This document shows, in pieces, positions 42,161 through 50,330 of a stretch of 64,000 bases of DNA. Under the pieces are notes generated by a model that saw only the letters and a list, made by a program, of their open reading frames with translations, ran no database searches and was not told the DNA's origin. Made by a program: the position numbers and the translations under genes. Within the stretch, counting starts at the first letter, position 1. Every line of letters begins with the position of its first letter. Origin of the DNA: CAJQGY01 sp964523375 (lineage in GTDB: Bacteria; Pseudomonadota; Gammaproteobacteria; Magnimaribacterales; D2472); NCBI GenBank assembly GCA_964523375.1, contig CAZFYG010000001.1:59862-123861 (forward strand), in the 5' to 3' direction.

Positions 42161-42853
42161 TTATATAAACTCCGATGAGTTTACTTTTACACCTGGGCCC
42201 ATAGTGCTGCTTAAAGCAATATTCCCAATATAAACACCTTTAGCAGATGCTGGTTTTAGTTTTGTAAGTTCACTTATAAGAGCAGATGCATTTGAGATAA
42301 TTTTTTCATTATCAAACGATACTTTTCCAATACTCCCATGAATGATCCCGTTCTTATCTGTTCTAAATCTCACTTGTCCAGCTTTAGCATTGCTTACTGC
42401 TGTTGCAACATCGTCTGTGACCGTTCCTGTTTTGGGATTAGGCATTAAACCTTTTGGTCCAAGTATTTGACCTAGTTTACCTACAACTCCCATAGCACTA
42501 CTTGCTGAGACAACAACATCCACTGATATCTCTTCTTTGGTAAATTTTTCAGCAAGGTCATCCATTCCTATATGTTCAGCTCCAGCTTTCTTTGCAGCTT
42601 CAGCCTGATCACCGTCAGCAAATACAGCAACGGAAACTTGCTTGCCTAAACTATTAGGAAGTGTAACTGCGCCTCTAACATTTTGATCTGATTTATTAGG
42701 ATCTACTCCCAGTCTTATAGAGATATCTATAGATTCTTCAAACTTATCTGACTTCACTGATTTAAATATATCCATAGCTTCCGAGACTGAATATGTTTTT
42801 TCAGTATCGAGATTCTCGGCTAAGACTTTTTGTTTTTTAGTTAATTTACTCAC
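42161..42853 (-). CDS. rplA: 50S ribosomal protein L1
   Basis: L1-stalk protein of 230 residues that guides deacylated tRNA out of the E site and, in E. coli, represses rplK-rplA. Diagnostic GKLGQILGPKGLMPNPKTGTV near residue 125-145 and VRFRTDKNGIIHGSIGKVSF are present. It overlaps rplK by 4 nt. The 163 nt after its stop hold the rplJ leader. Confidence 0.97.
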   Translation of the reverse strand: MSKLTKKQKVLAENLDTEKTYSVSEAMDIFKSVKSDKFEESIDISIRLGVDPNKSDQNVRGAVTLPNSLGKQVSVAVFADGDQAEAAKKAGAEHIGMDDLAEKFTKEEISVDVVVSASSAMGVVGKLGQILGPKGLMPNPKTGTVTDDVATAVSNAKAGQVRFRTDKNGIIHGSIGKVSFDNEKIISNASALISELTKLKPASAKGVYIGNIALSSTMGPGVKVNSSEFI

Positions 42854-43278
42854 AGCTCTACATCAACTCCCATACTTCTAGCGGTGCCAGCAATAATTAA
42901 TACTGCAGCATCCATATCATTTGAATTTAGATCAGGTTCTTTAGCGTTAGCTATATCTTCTAACTGTGATCTGGTTAATTTTCCAACTTTTTCTCTATTT
43001 GGCTCCCCACTTCCTTTAGGTATGCCCAAAGCTTTTCGAATTAAAACTGCAGCTGGAGGTGATTTAACAATAAATGTGAAGGACTTGTCCTCGTATACTG
43101 ATATAACTACTGGAAGAGGTAAACCCTTTTCTGCAGTTTGTGTTTCTGCATTAAATGCATTACAAAAATCCATGATATTAACGCCGGCTTGACCAAGTGC
43201 AGGACCTACCGGAGGACTTGGGTTAGCTGCTCCTGCTGGAATTTGTAATTTTAAAATGCTTGCTACTTTTTTTGCCAT
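42850..43278 (-). CDS. rplK: 50S ribosomal protein L11
   Basis: GTPase-associated-centre protein of 142 residues required for RelA activation. N-terminal LKLQIPAGAANPSPPVGPALG and C-terminal KEPDLNSNDMDAAVLIIAGTARSMG in two parts. Its start overlaps the nusG stop by one base, so no promoter separates nusG from rplK and the two operons of E. coli are fused. Confidence 0.97.
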   Translation of the reverse strand: MAKKVASILKLQIPAGAANPSPPVGPALGQAGVNIMDFCNAFNAETQTAEKGLPLPVVISVYEDKSFTFIVKSPPAAVLIRKALGIPKGSGEPNREKVGKLTRSQLEDIANAKEPDLNSNDMDAAVLIIAGTARSMGVDVEL

Positions 43279-43805
43279 TATGTTTTCTCTATTTGAATGA
43301 AGCCTAGCTCCACTGGGGTTGCTCTACCTAAAATTTGAACTGATACCTTGACAACATTTCTTTCATAATCTACAAATTCAACAACTCCGTTAAAGTCATT
43401 AAATGGACCATCACAAACTCTTACAACCTCGCCTGGTTCATATAAGGTTTTTGGTGCTGGGGCATCTTCACCAACTTCAATTCTATTGATTATATTATTA
43501 ACATCATCTTCAGATATAGGAAGCGGCCTATCTTTAGTGCCTCCTACAAAACCTGATACTCTTGGGGTGGACTGAACTAGCTGCCATGAATCATCTTCAA
43601 GTATCATTTGTATTAATATGTAGCCAGGGAAAAATTTTCTTTCTGTTGTTTTCTTGGCGCCGCCCTTTAGTTCAACGATCTTTTCAGTTGGTATTAAAAT
43701 TTCACCAAATTTCTCAGATAATTTATTAAGCTCTATTTTTTCTTCTATAGCTAGCTTAACCTTTTGCTCGTAGCCTGAATAAGCCTGTATTACATACCAT
43801 TCCAT
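43278..43805 (-). CDS. nusG: Transcription elongation/antitermination factor NusG
   Basis: Factor of 175 residues that binds RNA polymerase through its N-terminal NGN domain (MEWYVIQAYSGYEQKVK) and Rho or S10 through the C-terminal KOW domain (EVVRVCDGPFNDFNGVVEFVD in two parts). 4 nt after secE and overlapping rplK by one base. Confidence 0.97.
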   Translation of the reverse strand: MEWYVIQAYSGYEQKVKLAIEEKIELNKLSEKFGEILIPTEKIVELKGGAKKTTERKFFPGYILIQMILEDDSWQLVQSTPRVSGFVGGTKDRPLPISEDDVNNIINRIEVGEDAPAPKTLYEPGEVVRVCDGPFNDFNGVVEFVDYERNVVKVSVQILGRATPVELGFIQIEKT

Positions 43806-43809
43806 AATA

Positions 43810-44172
43810 TTAACCTAGCACCAATTTAGTTAAATAACTTAGAAGGCTTTCTAAGCCCCAAAAAAATATAACAAGAACTATAATAGATACAAATACAACA
43901 AGAAATGTTTGAGTTGTCTCTAATCTTGTAGGCCATACAACTTTCCTAATTTCTGTTCTAGACTCTCTCATCAATTTAATAGAGTTAGATCCAAAAGTTG
44001 TAGTTGCTAGGAATATTAATCCAAGAATGAATAGGAATACTACTCCCAATACCCTGTATAGAAAGGCAACTTCTACAAAATAGCTATTAGCAATAACAGC
44101 AGATGTGAATATAGCTAATGTTAATAGCCACTTTACGGTATCTAGTGTTTTTGAAGCTGTTCCTTTACTCAT
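43810..44172 (-). CDS. secE: Preprotein translocase subunit SecE
   Basis: Clamp subunit of SecYEG, 120 residues, of the three-membrane-segment enterobacterial type. The conserved cytoplasmic amphipathic helix ESRTEIRKVVWPTRLETTQT precedes the last membrane segment. Located between tRNA-Trp and nusG, the standard order. Confidence 0.95.
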   Translation of the reverse strand: MSKGTASKTLDTVKWLLTLAIFTSAVIANSYFVEVAFLYRVLGVVFLFILGLIFLATTTFGSNSIKLMRESRTEIRKVVWPTRLETTQTFLVVFVSIIVLVIFFWGLESLLSYLTKLVLG

Positions 44173-44202
44173 AAAATTCCTTATTCACCAGTAATAAATA
44201 AT

Positions 44203-44278
44203 TGGCAGGCCAGGAGGGTCTCGAACCCACAACCCCCGGTTTTGGAGACCGGTACTCTACCAATTGAGCTACTGGCCT
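44203..44278 (-). tRNA. tRNA-Trp (anticodon CCA)
   Basis: A 76-nt cloverleaf with acceptor AGGCCAG/CTGGCCT, discriminator G, encoded CCA and anticodon loop CTCCAAA. The T stem GTGGG/CCCTC has a U50-U64 mismatch and the D stem a G-U closing pair. It lies between tuf and secE exactly as in E. coli. Confidence 0.95.
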
Positions 44279-44309
44279 AAAACATATTTTCATATTATTA
44301 AAGACAAGT

Positions 44310-44334
44310 AAGCCGAGACACTAGGCCTCGGCTT
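44310..44334 (-). other. Hairpin between tuf and tRNA-Trp
   Basis: An 8-bp stem AAGCCGAG/CTCGGCTT with a 9-nt loop, beginning 16 nt after the tuf stop. There is no uridine tract after it on the minus strand, so it is more likely a processing or partial-termination element than a strong intrinsic terminator. Confidence 0.4.
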
Positions 44335-44349
44335 TATTCGTCAATTTTT

Positions 44350-45540
44350 CTACTCAATAATTTTTGCTACTACGCCAGCACCAACAGTTCTTCCACCTTC
44401 TCTAATCGCAAATTTGAGACCTTCGTCCATAGCGATAGGAGCTATAAGTGTAACTACCATCTTAATATTGTCTCCTGGCATAACCATTTCAACTCCATCA
44501 GGAAGTTCGCATGCGCCAGTTACGTCAGTTGTTCTGAAATAGAACTGAGGTCTATAATTACTAAAGAATGGAGTATGTCTTCCACCCTCTTCTTTGCTCA
44601 ATACATATATCTCAGCTTCAAATTTAGTATGAGGAAGAATTGCTCCTGGTTTGGACAGCACTTGCCCTCTTTCAACAGCCTCTCTATCAATACCTCTTAA
44701 AAGAATACCGCAGTTTTCACCTGCTCTACCTTCATCAAGAGATTTTCTAAACATCTCAACACCTGTACAAGTTGTTTGTGTTGTATCTTTAATACCCACA
44801 ATCTCTAGCGCATCACCAGTATTCACGATACCAGTCTCGATTCTACCTGTAACAACAGTTCCTCTACCTGAGATTGTAAAAACATCTTCGATAGGCATTA
44901 GGAATGCTCCATCTACTGGTCTTTCAGGCTCTGGAACGTATGTGTCTAAAGTTTCAATTAATTTAGTTATAGCAGGTACGCCTATTTCTGAGGTATCTCC
45001 CTCTAAAGCCTTTAGTGCACTTCCAACGATGATTGGTGTGTCATCTCCTGGAAAATCATATTCATTAAGAAGCTCTCTAATTTCTAGCTCTACTAGCTCT
45101 TGAAGTTCAGGATCATCTACTTGGTCAGCTTTGTTCATAAATACAACTATGTAAGGAACGCCAACTTGTCTTGCAAGAAGAATGTGTTCTCTTGTTTGAG
45201 GCATTGGACCGTCAGCAGCACTAACTACCAGAATAGCACCATCCATTTGAGCAGCACCAGTAATCATATTTTTTACATAATCTGCGTGACCTGGACAATC
45301 AACGTGAGCATAGTGACGTGCTGTTGATACATACTCAACGTGAGAAGTAGCGATTGTTATCCCTCTTTCTCTTTCTTCTGGAGCATTATCAATATTAGCA
45401 AAGTCTACAGCCTCTCCACCAAATACTTCTGCAGCAACTTTTGTTAAAGCAGCTGTTAATGTTGTTTTACCATGGTCAACGTGACCGACTGTCCCAACGT
45501 TAACGTGGGGTAAGGTTCTTTCGAATTTTTCTCTAGCCAT
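44350..45540 (-). CDS. tuf: Elongation factor Tu
   Basis: GTPase of 396 residues that delivers aminoacyl-tRNA. G1 GHVDHGKTTL (19-28), switch II DCPGHADY, and NKADQVDD are present, with domains II and III intact and a C-terminal VGAGVVAKIIE. It stands at the tufB position next to tRNA genes. This is the only tuf in the window; the tufA position after fusA is empty. Confidence 0.98.
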   Translation of the reverse strand: MAREKFERTLPHVNVGTVGHVDHGKTTLTAALTKVAAEVFGGEAVDFANIDNAPEERERGITIATSHVEYVSTARHYAHVDCPGHADYVKNMITGAAQMDGAILVVSAADGPMPQTREHILLARQVGVPYIVVFMNKADQVDDPELQELVELEIRELLNEYDFPGDDTPIIVGSALKALEGDTSEIGVPAITKLIETLDTYVPEPERPVDGAFLMPIEDVFTISGRGTVVTGRIETGIVNTGDALEIVGIKDTTQTTCTGVEMFRKSLDEGRAGENCGILLRGIDREAVERGQVLSKPGAILPHTKFEAEIYVLSKEEGGRHTPFFSNYRPQFYFRTTDVTGACELPDGVEMVMPGDNIKMVVTLIAPIAMDEGLKFAIREGGRTVGAGVVAKIIE

Positions 45541-45578
45541 TTTTTACGCCTCTCTGAAATTAATATTTGTTTAAAAAT

Positions 45579-45653
45579 TGGAGCTCATAACCGGACTTGA
45601 ACCGGTGACCTCTTACTTACCAAGCAAGTGCTCTACCGCTGAGCTATATGAGC
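45579..45653 (-). tRNA. tRNA-Thr (anticodon GGU)
   Basis: A 75-nt cloverleaf with acceptor GCTCATA/TATGAGC, discriminator U, encoded CCA, D stem GCTC/GAGC, T stem ACCGG/CCGGT and anticodon loop TTGGTAA. It corresponds to thrT immediately before tufB in E. coli and is probably cut from the tuf transcript. Confidence 0.95.
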
Positions 45654-45771
45654 CCGAATAAGCATCCTATTTTTAAGGTGGCGTATTATCCCTTTAAAAA
45701 TTGATAAACTCAACCTTTTTACAAGATAAATTTACAGATTTTTTTTAGGCTAAGATTTGAAGAAATTATAA

Positions 45772-45855
45772 TGGTGGAGAGGGTAGGATTCGAACCTACG
45801 TAGCCGAAGCGGCAGATTTACAGTCTGCTGGTATTAACCACTCACCCACCTCTCC
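45772..45855 (-). tRNA. tRNA-Tyr (anticodon GUA)
   Basis: An 84-nt class II tRNA with a long variable arm (CCGCTTCGGC hairpin), acceptor GGAGAGG pairing the 3' end, anticodon loop CTGTAAA and encoded CCA. It is the first gene of the tRNA-Tyr, tRNA-Thr, tuf transcript. Confidence 0.95.
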
Positions 45856-45869
45856 ATATCAAGGTGACT

Positions 45870-45898
45870 ATTTTTGTTCTAGAATGCATTTAAGTCAA
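45870..45898 (-). promoter_or_regulatory. Candidate promoter for tRNA-Tyr/tRNA-Thr/tuf
   Basis: Minus-strand TTGACT (45898-45893), 17-nt spacer and AAAAAT (45875-45870), giving a start about 8 nt before the mature tRNA-Tyr. The -10 matches only four of six bases. Confidence 0.4.
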
Positions 45899-45912
45899 CT
45901 AATTTTTTTAAA

Positions 45913-46653
45913 TTGAGTAAATTAGATCTAAGTATTATAAAAGAGAATGTTCCATCAAGTTTGGTGGACATAGAGATATTTGACGAGATAGATTCAACAA
46001 ACGAGGAATGCAAAAGAAGCCTAAGTTCCAAAATGCTATCAGTTAAGATTGCTAATAAGCAAACTAAGGGCAGAGGTAGGCGAGGTAAGAATTGGTCTAG
46101 TCCAAGTTTAGGCAATATATACATGTCAATTGCACAAAAAAATGTTGAGACTGACTTTCCGTTAAGCTTATCTGCAGGTGTTATTTCTTATGATGCCATT
46201 AGCTCAATTACAGAAAATGAAAAGCTTGGGCTAAAGTGGCCAAATGATATTATTTTTGATAATAAGAAAGTTGGAGGGATCTTGGTCGAGCAAGAAATAC
46301 TTGGAAAGGATATTTTAAGCATTACTGGAATTGGTATTAATATAAACCTTCAAGATAAAGAAGCTTGGTGGGGTGACCTTTCGGGGCTTGGTGTTGAGAT
46401 AAAAAGAGAAGAAATAATTAATAAAATAATACTAGGGTTCTTAAATTTTAAAAATGATATTACTGTTATAAAAAATAAGTGGGAAAGTTCTTGCATACAT
46501 TTACAAAAAAAAATAAAAATCATTCAAGATGGTAATATCATAGATGAAGGGACTTTCAAGGGTATCAATGATGATGGTAGCTTGCTTCTCCAAAGCAAGA
46601 ATAATTTAAAAACATACCATTTTGGTGAAATATCAATAATAGGAGTTTACTAA
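45913..46653 (+). CDS. birA: Biotin--[acetyl-CoA carboxylase] ligase without repressor domain
   Basis: Enzyme that makes biotinyl-AMP and attaches biotin to the carrier protein of acetyl-CoA carboxylase. Catalytic motifs are visible: FDEIDSTNEE near 23, GRGRRGKNW (53-61) and KWPNDI. At 246 residues it lacks the N-terminal winged-helix that makes E. coli BirA (321) a repressor, so it is a monofunctional ligase. The start is TTG: an in-frame TAG is at 45880-45882 and no ATG precedes the first conserved motif. It overlaps msrA by one base. Confidence 0.9.
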   Translation: MSKLDLSIIKENVPSSLVDIEIFDEIDSTNEECKRSLSSKMLSVKIANKQTKGRGRRGKNWSSPSLGNIYMSIAQKNVETDFPLSLSAGVISYDAISSITENEKLGLKWPNDIIFDNKKVGGILVEQEILGKDILSITGIGININLQDKEAWWGDLSGLGVEIKREEIINKIILGFLNFKNDITVIKNKWESSCIHLQKKIKIIQDGNIIDEGTFKGINDDGSLLLQSKNNLKTYHFGEISIIGVY

Positions 46654-47207
46654 TGATCCATTTTTTAAAAAAAATAAATTTAGACAAGCCTATTCCCGAC
46701 GGGCATAGAGAAATAATTTTAGGAGCAGGTTGTTTTTGGGGAGTGGAAAGAAAATTTTGGGATCTGAATGGCGTTTATTTAACTTCAGTGGGGTATTGCG
46801 GAGGTGAATTGAATAATCCATCTTATGAAGATGTTTGTAGTGGAGAATCAAATCATGCTGAAGTTGTTAAAATTTATTACAACCCAGATGTAATTAAATT
46901 ATCTGCTTTGATGGTTGTATTTTGGGAGTGTCATGATCCTACTCAAGGAATGAGGCAAGGTAATGATATTGGAACTCAATATAGATCTATTATTAACTGT
47001 TGTCATGATGAGGATCTTAGCATTTTGCAAGAGTCTAAAAACAAGTATCAGTCAGCTTTAATAAAAAATGGCTTCAGTGAAATAACCACTCAGATAGTTG
47101 AAAATCAAAAATATTATCTAGCTGAAGAATATCACCAGCAATACCTAGCTAAAAATCCAAATGGTTATTGTGGTATTGGAGGTACAAATTGCCCTTTCCC
47201 AAAATAA
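46653..47207 (+). CDS. msrA: Peptide methionine-S-sulfoxide reductase MsrA
   Basis: Repair enzyme that reduces S-methionine sulfoxide in proteins. The catalytic cysteine lies in GAGCFWGVE (about residue 27), and HDPTQGMRQGNDIGTQYRS is the second family block. The C-terminus YCGIGGTNCPFPK carries possible resolving cysteines. Length 184. It is translationally coupled to birA through a TAATG overlap. Confidence 0.95.
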   Translation: MIHFLKKINLDKPIPDGHREIILGAGCFWGVERKFWDLNGVYLTSVGYCGGELNNPSYEDVCSGESNHAEVVKIYYNPDVIKLSALMVVFWECHDPTQGMRQGNDIGTQYRSIINCCHDEDLSILQESKNKYQSALIKNGFSEITTQIVENQKYYLAEEYHQQYLAKNPNGYCGIGGTNCPFPK

Positions 47208-47232
47208 ATATTTGTATATAATAATCAACTTC

Positions 47233-47309
<77 letters not shown>

Positions 47310-47315
47310 AACATC

Positions 47316-47343
47316 AAAACCCATCTCTAAGATGGGTTTTTTT
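47316..47343 (+). terminator. Rho-independent terminator after tRNA-Thr
   Basis: AAAACCCATC, a 5-nt loop TCTAA and GATGGGTTTT followed by further T residues: a 10-bp perfect stem with a T tract of seven. Its end touches the stop codon of the convergent amidohydrolase-like gene at 47342, so it may also work in the other direction through the A-rich left arm. Confidence 0.88.
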
Positions 47344-48616
47344 ATCTATATGTATTTGGTTTATCTAAATTTTTTATATATCTTTCTTGCAATCTAAGTG
47401 ATCTTGTCATTAAGCTTAAATCAACTCCATTAATAAAAACTTTCTCTGGTATGCTCGAAGGTTCAAGAGGGTCGCTAGACCATATTATAAGATCAGCGGA
47501 TGCTCCTTTCTTCAATACTCCTTTTGAACTGATACCAAAAGCCTCAGAAAAGTTACTTGTTAGCGCCTTGATTGCTCCGCCATATGACATACCATTTGCA
47601 ACTGCAACACCCGCACCTTGTCTGATAAGATGATAATTATGATCTCGCGGCGCATTAAACATTAAAGATATTCCAGCCTTCTCAAGCCTTGCAGATGCAT
47701 TTATATTTGATGCAAGCTCATCAAAGGAATTTGGAATATTGTTAATTGGATTAACAATTAAAGGTATTTTACTTTCAGCAATTTGAGTTGAAACCAGAGT
47801 GGCCTCTTGCGCACCCATAATAATAAGGTTTAAGTTATATTTTTTCTTCAATTTGATCAATTTAAGAATATCAGATGCTCTGTTGGATTCTATAATGAGT
47901 GGAAGCCTGTTATTGGCAAGTTTGTAAAGCGCTTTCATATCGCGCACCTGAAGATTTAGATGGTTGACTATAGGCATATCATTCATAAAACTTATTATTT
48001 CTATGTCTGATTCAATGACTTTTGAATCAATGGAGAATGCTAAATCTAATATATCTTCCATTAATGCAAATGTCTCAGCTCTAGACTTGGAAGAGCTTCC
48101 TCCAACTCTCCCAATCATTACCATATCTTTTTCTCCAGATATATTGAGGTCGCTATTTAGATCAAAAAATGAACCCAAGCCGCCAATTGGACTCGATGAG
48201 GTTTTTGGAAGTGACAATGCAGAAGTTATCCCATTAGCTCTATTCCATGGAATTAATGTTGAATTTGGGTTAAACGCATCAAATATGGAGAATCCAATAT
48301 TATAAATTTTAGGTGAGTCATCTCTTGTTACGCTAAGTGAGCCAATTTCAACAATCCCTATTTCTGTATCTGGGGCAATAAAACCAGGTGTAACTATTTT
48401 GCCATCTGCATTAATAACTTTCTTGGCATTAGATATATCATTGGAAATACTTATTATTTTGCCACTTTTTATTAAAATATTTCCAAAATATGGTTTGTCT
48501 GATTGGCCATCATAAATATTAGCATTTGTAATAAGCACTTCATCCGCATATGCGATGTGGTTGAACAGAATTAAACAAAAACCAATATATATTTTAAGAA
48601 ACTTAGAAATATTCAT
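47342..48616 (-). CDS. Amidohydrolase-like exported protein lacking metal ligands
   Basis: Protein of 424 residues with a signal peptide (about 1-24, ending AYA) and the amidohydrolase composite fold: beta-sandwich start VLITNANIYDG, then GKIVTPGFIAPDTEIG, and a C-terminal GASADLIIWSSDPLEP. At the place where active enzymes have DxHxH this protein reads APDTEIG, and the later ligand histidines are not evident, so it is probably non-catalytic. It is coupled to the upstream active homologue by a one-base overlap, suggesting a heteromeric or regulatory partner (inference). Confidence 0.75.
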   Translation of the reverse strand: MNISKFLKIYIGFCLILFNHIAYADEVLITNANIYDGQSDKPYFGNILIKSGKIISISNDISNAKKVINADGKIVTPGFIAPDTEIGIVEIGSLSVTRDDSPKIYNIGFSIFDAFNPNSTLIPWNRANGITSALSLPKTSSSPIGGLGSFFDLNSDLNISGEKDMVMIGRVGGSSSKSRAETFALMEDILDLAFSIDSKVIESDIEIISFMNDMPIVNHLNLQVRDMKALYKLANNRLPLIIESNRASDILKLIKLKKKYNLNLIIMGAQEATLVSTQIAESKIPLIVNPINNIPNSFDELASNINASARLEKAGISLMFNAPRDHNYHLIRQGAGVAVANGMSYGGAIKALTSNFSEAFGISSKGVLKKGASADLIIWSSDPLEPSSIPEKVFINGVDLSLMTRSLRLQERYIKNLDKPNTYR

Positions 48617-50010
48617 TACTCGTCTATCCTATTTTTTACTGGGTTTAATATGCCAATATCAAAATCTGAAGCAGGCTCGAGACCCAATTCTCTGTCATAA
48701 GCAAGGGCACCATCTATGTAAACTTTTTCAGCAAGAGAATAGACGCTAAATGGATTTTCACTCCATAAAACTACGTCTGCATTCTTTCCAACTTTTATAG
48801 ATCCTGTTACATCGTAAATGCCTGCCGCTCTAGCAGGATTACTTGTTATCCATTTCATTGCTCTAGCCTGAGTTATGTCAAATCCTGCTCTAACTCCTGC
48901 AGCTAAAGCTTTGGAGGCCTCTTGATTTAAATGCTGAATTCCTATCTCGCTATCAGAATGAACTATAGCGCAACCAGTTCCATTTCTAGCCTGATCTACA
49001 ATTGCAACATTTGATTGAACCATGTCATAAGCCTCATGTTTGAAGCCCCACCAGTCTGCCCATAATGCTGCGCATATATTATTGTCAGCTAATAAATCTG
49101 CTATTTTATATGCCTCAACTGCATGATGAAAAGCTGTAATTTTATAATCAAATTCATTGGCTATATCAATCATCATTGCCATCTCTTCAGCTCTGTAGCA
49201 ATGATTGTGAACTAATATCTCTCCTCTTAAAACTCCTGCCAGCGTTTCAAGCTCTAAATCCCTTTGCGGCCTGTATCCCATTTCTTTGGCATCTTCAGAT
49301 TTATTATCATACTCGTCTAACCTACTTAAATATCCCGATGCTTTAATCCAAGATTTTCTATATCCTGCAACATTGCCCATTCTTGTTGAGGGTGCCTGGC
49401 CTCTATTTCCGTAAACTCTTTTTGGATTTTCGCCGCAAGCCATTTTTAATGAGTGTGGTGCTCCTGGAAATTTCATTGAATTAATTGTATTACGCTGAAC
49501 ATTTTTTGCTGTCACGCCCCTGCCACCAATTAAGTTTGCTGAGCCTGGCAAAACATGAAATGAAGTTACTCCACCTTTTAGAGCAAGAGCAAATTGTGGG
49601 TCTTGGACCCATATTGAATGTTCTGCCCAAACGTCAGCAGTTACAGGACTTGTGGATTCATTGCCATCAGAGCTGGTTGTTACAGATGGTGCTGGATAAA
49701 CACCCATATGAGAGTGAATATCAATTATGCCTGGTGTTATCCACTTATTAGTTGCATCTACAATCTCTAAATCCATAGATCGTGGCAAGTCTTTTCCTAT
49801 AGCTACAATTTTTCCATCTTGTAAAACGATATCTGTATTTAGAAACTTGTTGCCATCGCCATCAAAAATATTTCCATTCTTAAGGAGTACGTTGGAATGT
49901 GGCATTGGAGTATAAGTTGATTCAAAGGGAGCGTTTTGAGATACCGCAAAAATTGAAAAAAAGAAAGCTAAAAAAAAGCTAAAAATATTATTCATATATA
50001 TAATTTTCAT
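48616..50010 (-). CDS. Exported metal-dependent amidohydrolase
   Basis: Protein of 464 residues of the imidazolonepropionase/dihydroorotase-like amidohydrolase family, with a signal peptide; a start at Met6 (49995) is also possible. Metal ligands look complete: HSH in TPGIIDIHSHMG, H in ILVHNHCYRAEE, H in ITAFHHAVEAYK, and D in IVHSDSEIG. The C-terminal VGKNADVVLWSENPF is typical. The substrate is unknown; a cyclic amide or dipeptide-like compound in the periplasm is a guess. It precedes and overlaps the degenerate homologue by one base. Confidence 0.85.
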   Translation of the reverse strand: MKIIYMNNIFSFFLAFFFSIFAVSQNAPFESTYTPMPHSNVLLKNGNIFDGDGNKFLNTDIVLQDGKIVAIGKDLPRSMDLEIVDATNKWITPGIIDIHSHMGVYPAPSVTTSSDGNESTSPVTADVWAEHSIWVQDPQFALALKGGVTSFHVLPGSANLIGGRGVTAKNVQRNTINSMKFPGAPHSLKMACGENPKRVYGNRGQAPSTRMGNVAGYRKSWIKASGYLSRLDEYDNKSEDAKEMGYRPQRDLELETLAGVLRGEILVHNHCYRAEEMAMMIDIANEFDYKITAFHHAVEAYKIADLLADNNICAALWADWWGFKHEAYDMVQSNVAIVDQARNGTGCAIVHSDSEIGIQHLNQEASKALAAGVRAGFDITQARAMKWITSNPARAAGIYDVTGSIKVGKNADVVLWSENPFSVYSLAEKVYIDGALAYDRELGLEPASDFDIGILNPVKNRIDE

Positions 50011-50091
50011 ATAAATAGTATATGTTGTTAGAACTTTAAATTAAATACCATATAATCTGGATAGATCATACTTATTTCTCATTTAAGCAAT

Positions 50092-50316
50092 ATGGATAAA
50101 ATAATAAATAAACTGAAAAATGACATAGTTGAAATAACTTTTAAATCGCTTAAGAGCCAAAGAGAGATAACTGAAAAATGTACCCTGCTGCCTTCAGAAA
50201 TACCAAATAATTTTTCAGTTAAGCAAAGCAATGACTCTGATTCAATTCTTTGTTACTTGGTTGATCAAAAAAGATGGGAAGATATTAATAGAAAAACTAT
50301 AATTAGTTTTAAATAA
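50092..50316 (+). CDS. Small Sm-like/SH3-barrel (WYL_2-type) protein
   Basis: A 74-residue protein, IVEITFKSLKSQREITEKC followed by LVDQKRWEDINRKTIISF, resembling small SH3-barrel proteins of the WYL_2/DUF2693 type, which are often found in phages and marine bacteria. No function is established. It has a TATAAT at 50051-50056 and stands alone 14 nt before the alcohol dehydrogenase gene. The family call is by pattern only. Confidence 0.5.
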   Translation: MDKIINKLKNDIVEITFKSLKSQREITEKCTLLPSEIPNNFSVKQSNDSDSILCYLVDQKRWEDINRKTIISFK

Positions 50317-50330
50317 TGCATTTAACGTAA

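Noticed and set aside
44310..44334. Rho-independent terminator after tuf
   Set aside because: The hairpin is good but lacks a U tract on the minus strand, and tRNA-Trp, secE follow in the usual order. Kept only as a hairpin.
44651..45103. 150-residue frame antisense to tuf, and similar long antisense frames opposite rpsK, rpoC and rpoB
   Set aside because: They are mirror frames of highly conserved genes with Ser/Leu/Pro-rich nonsense composition and no independent start signals.
50008..50024. Short inverted repeat CATATA/TATATG upstream of the amidohydrolase gene
   Set aside because: It is only 6 bp, very AT-rich and overlaps the start codon; expected by chance in this base composition.
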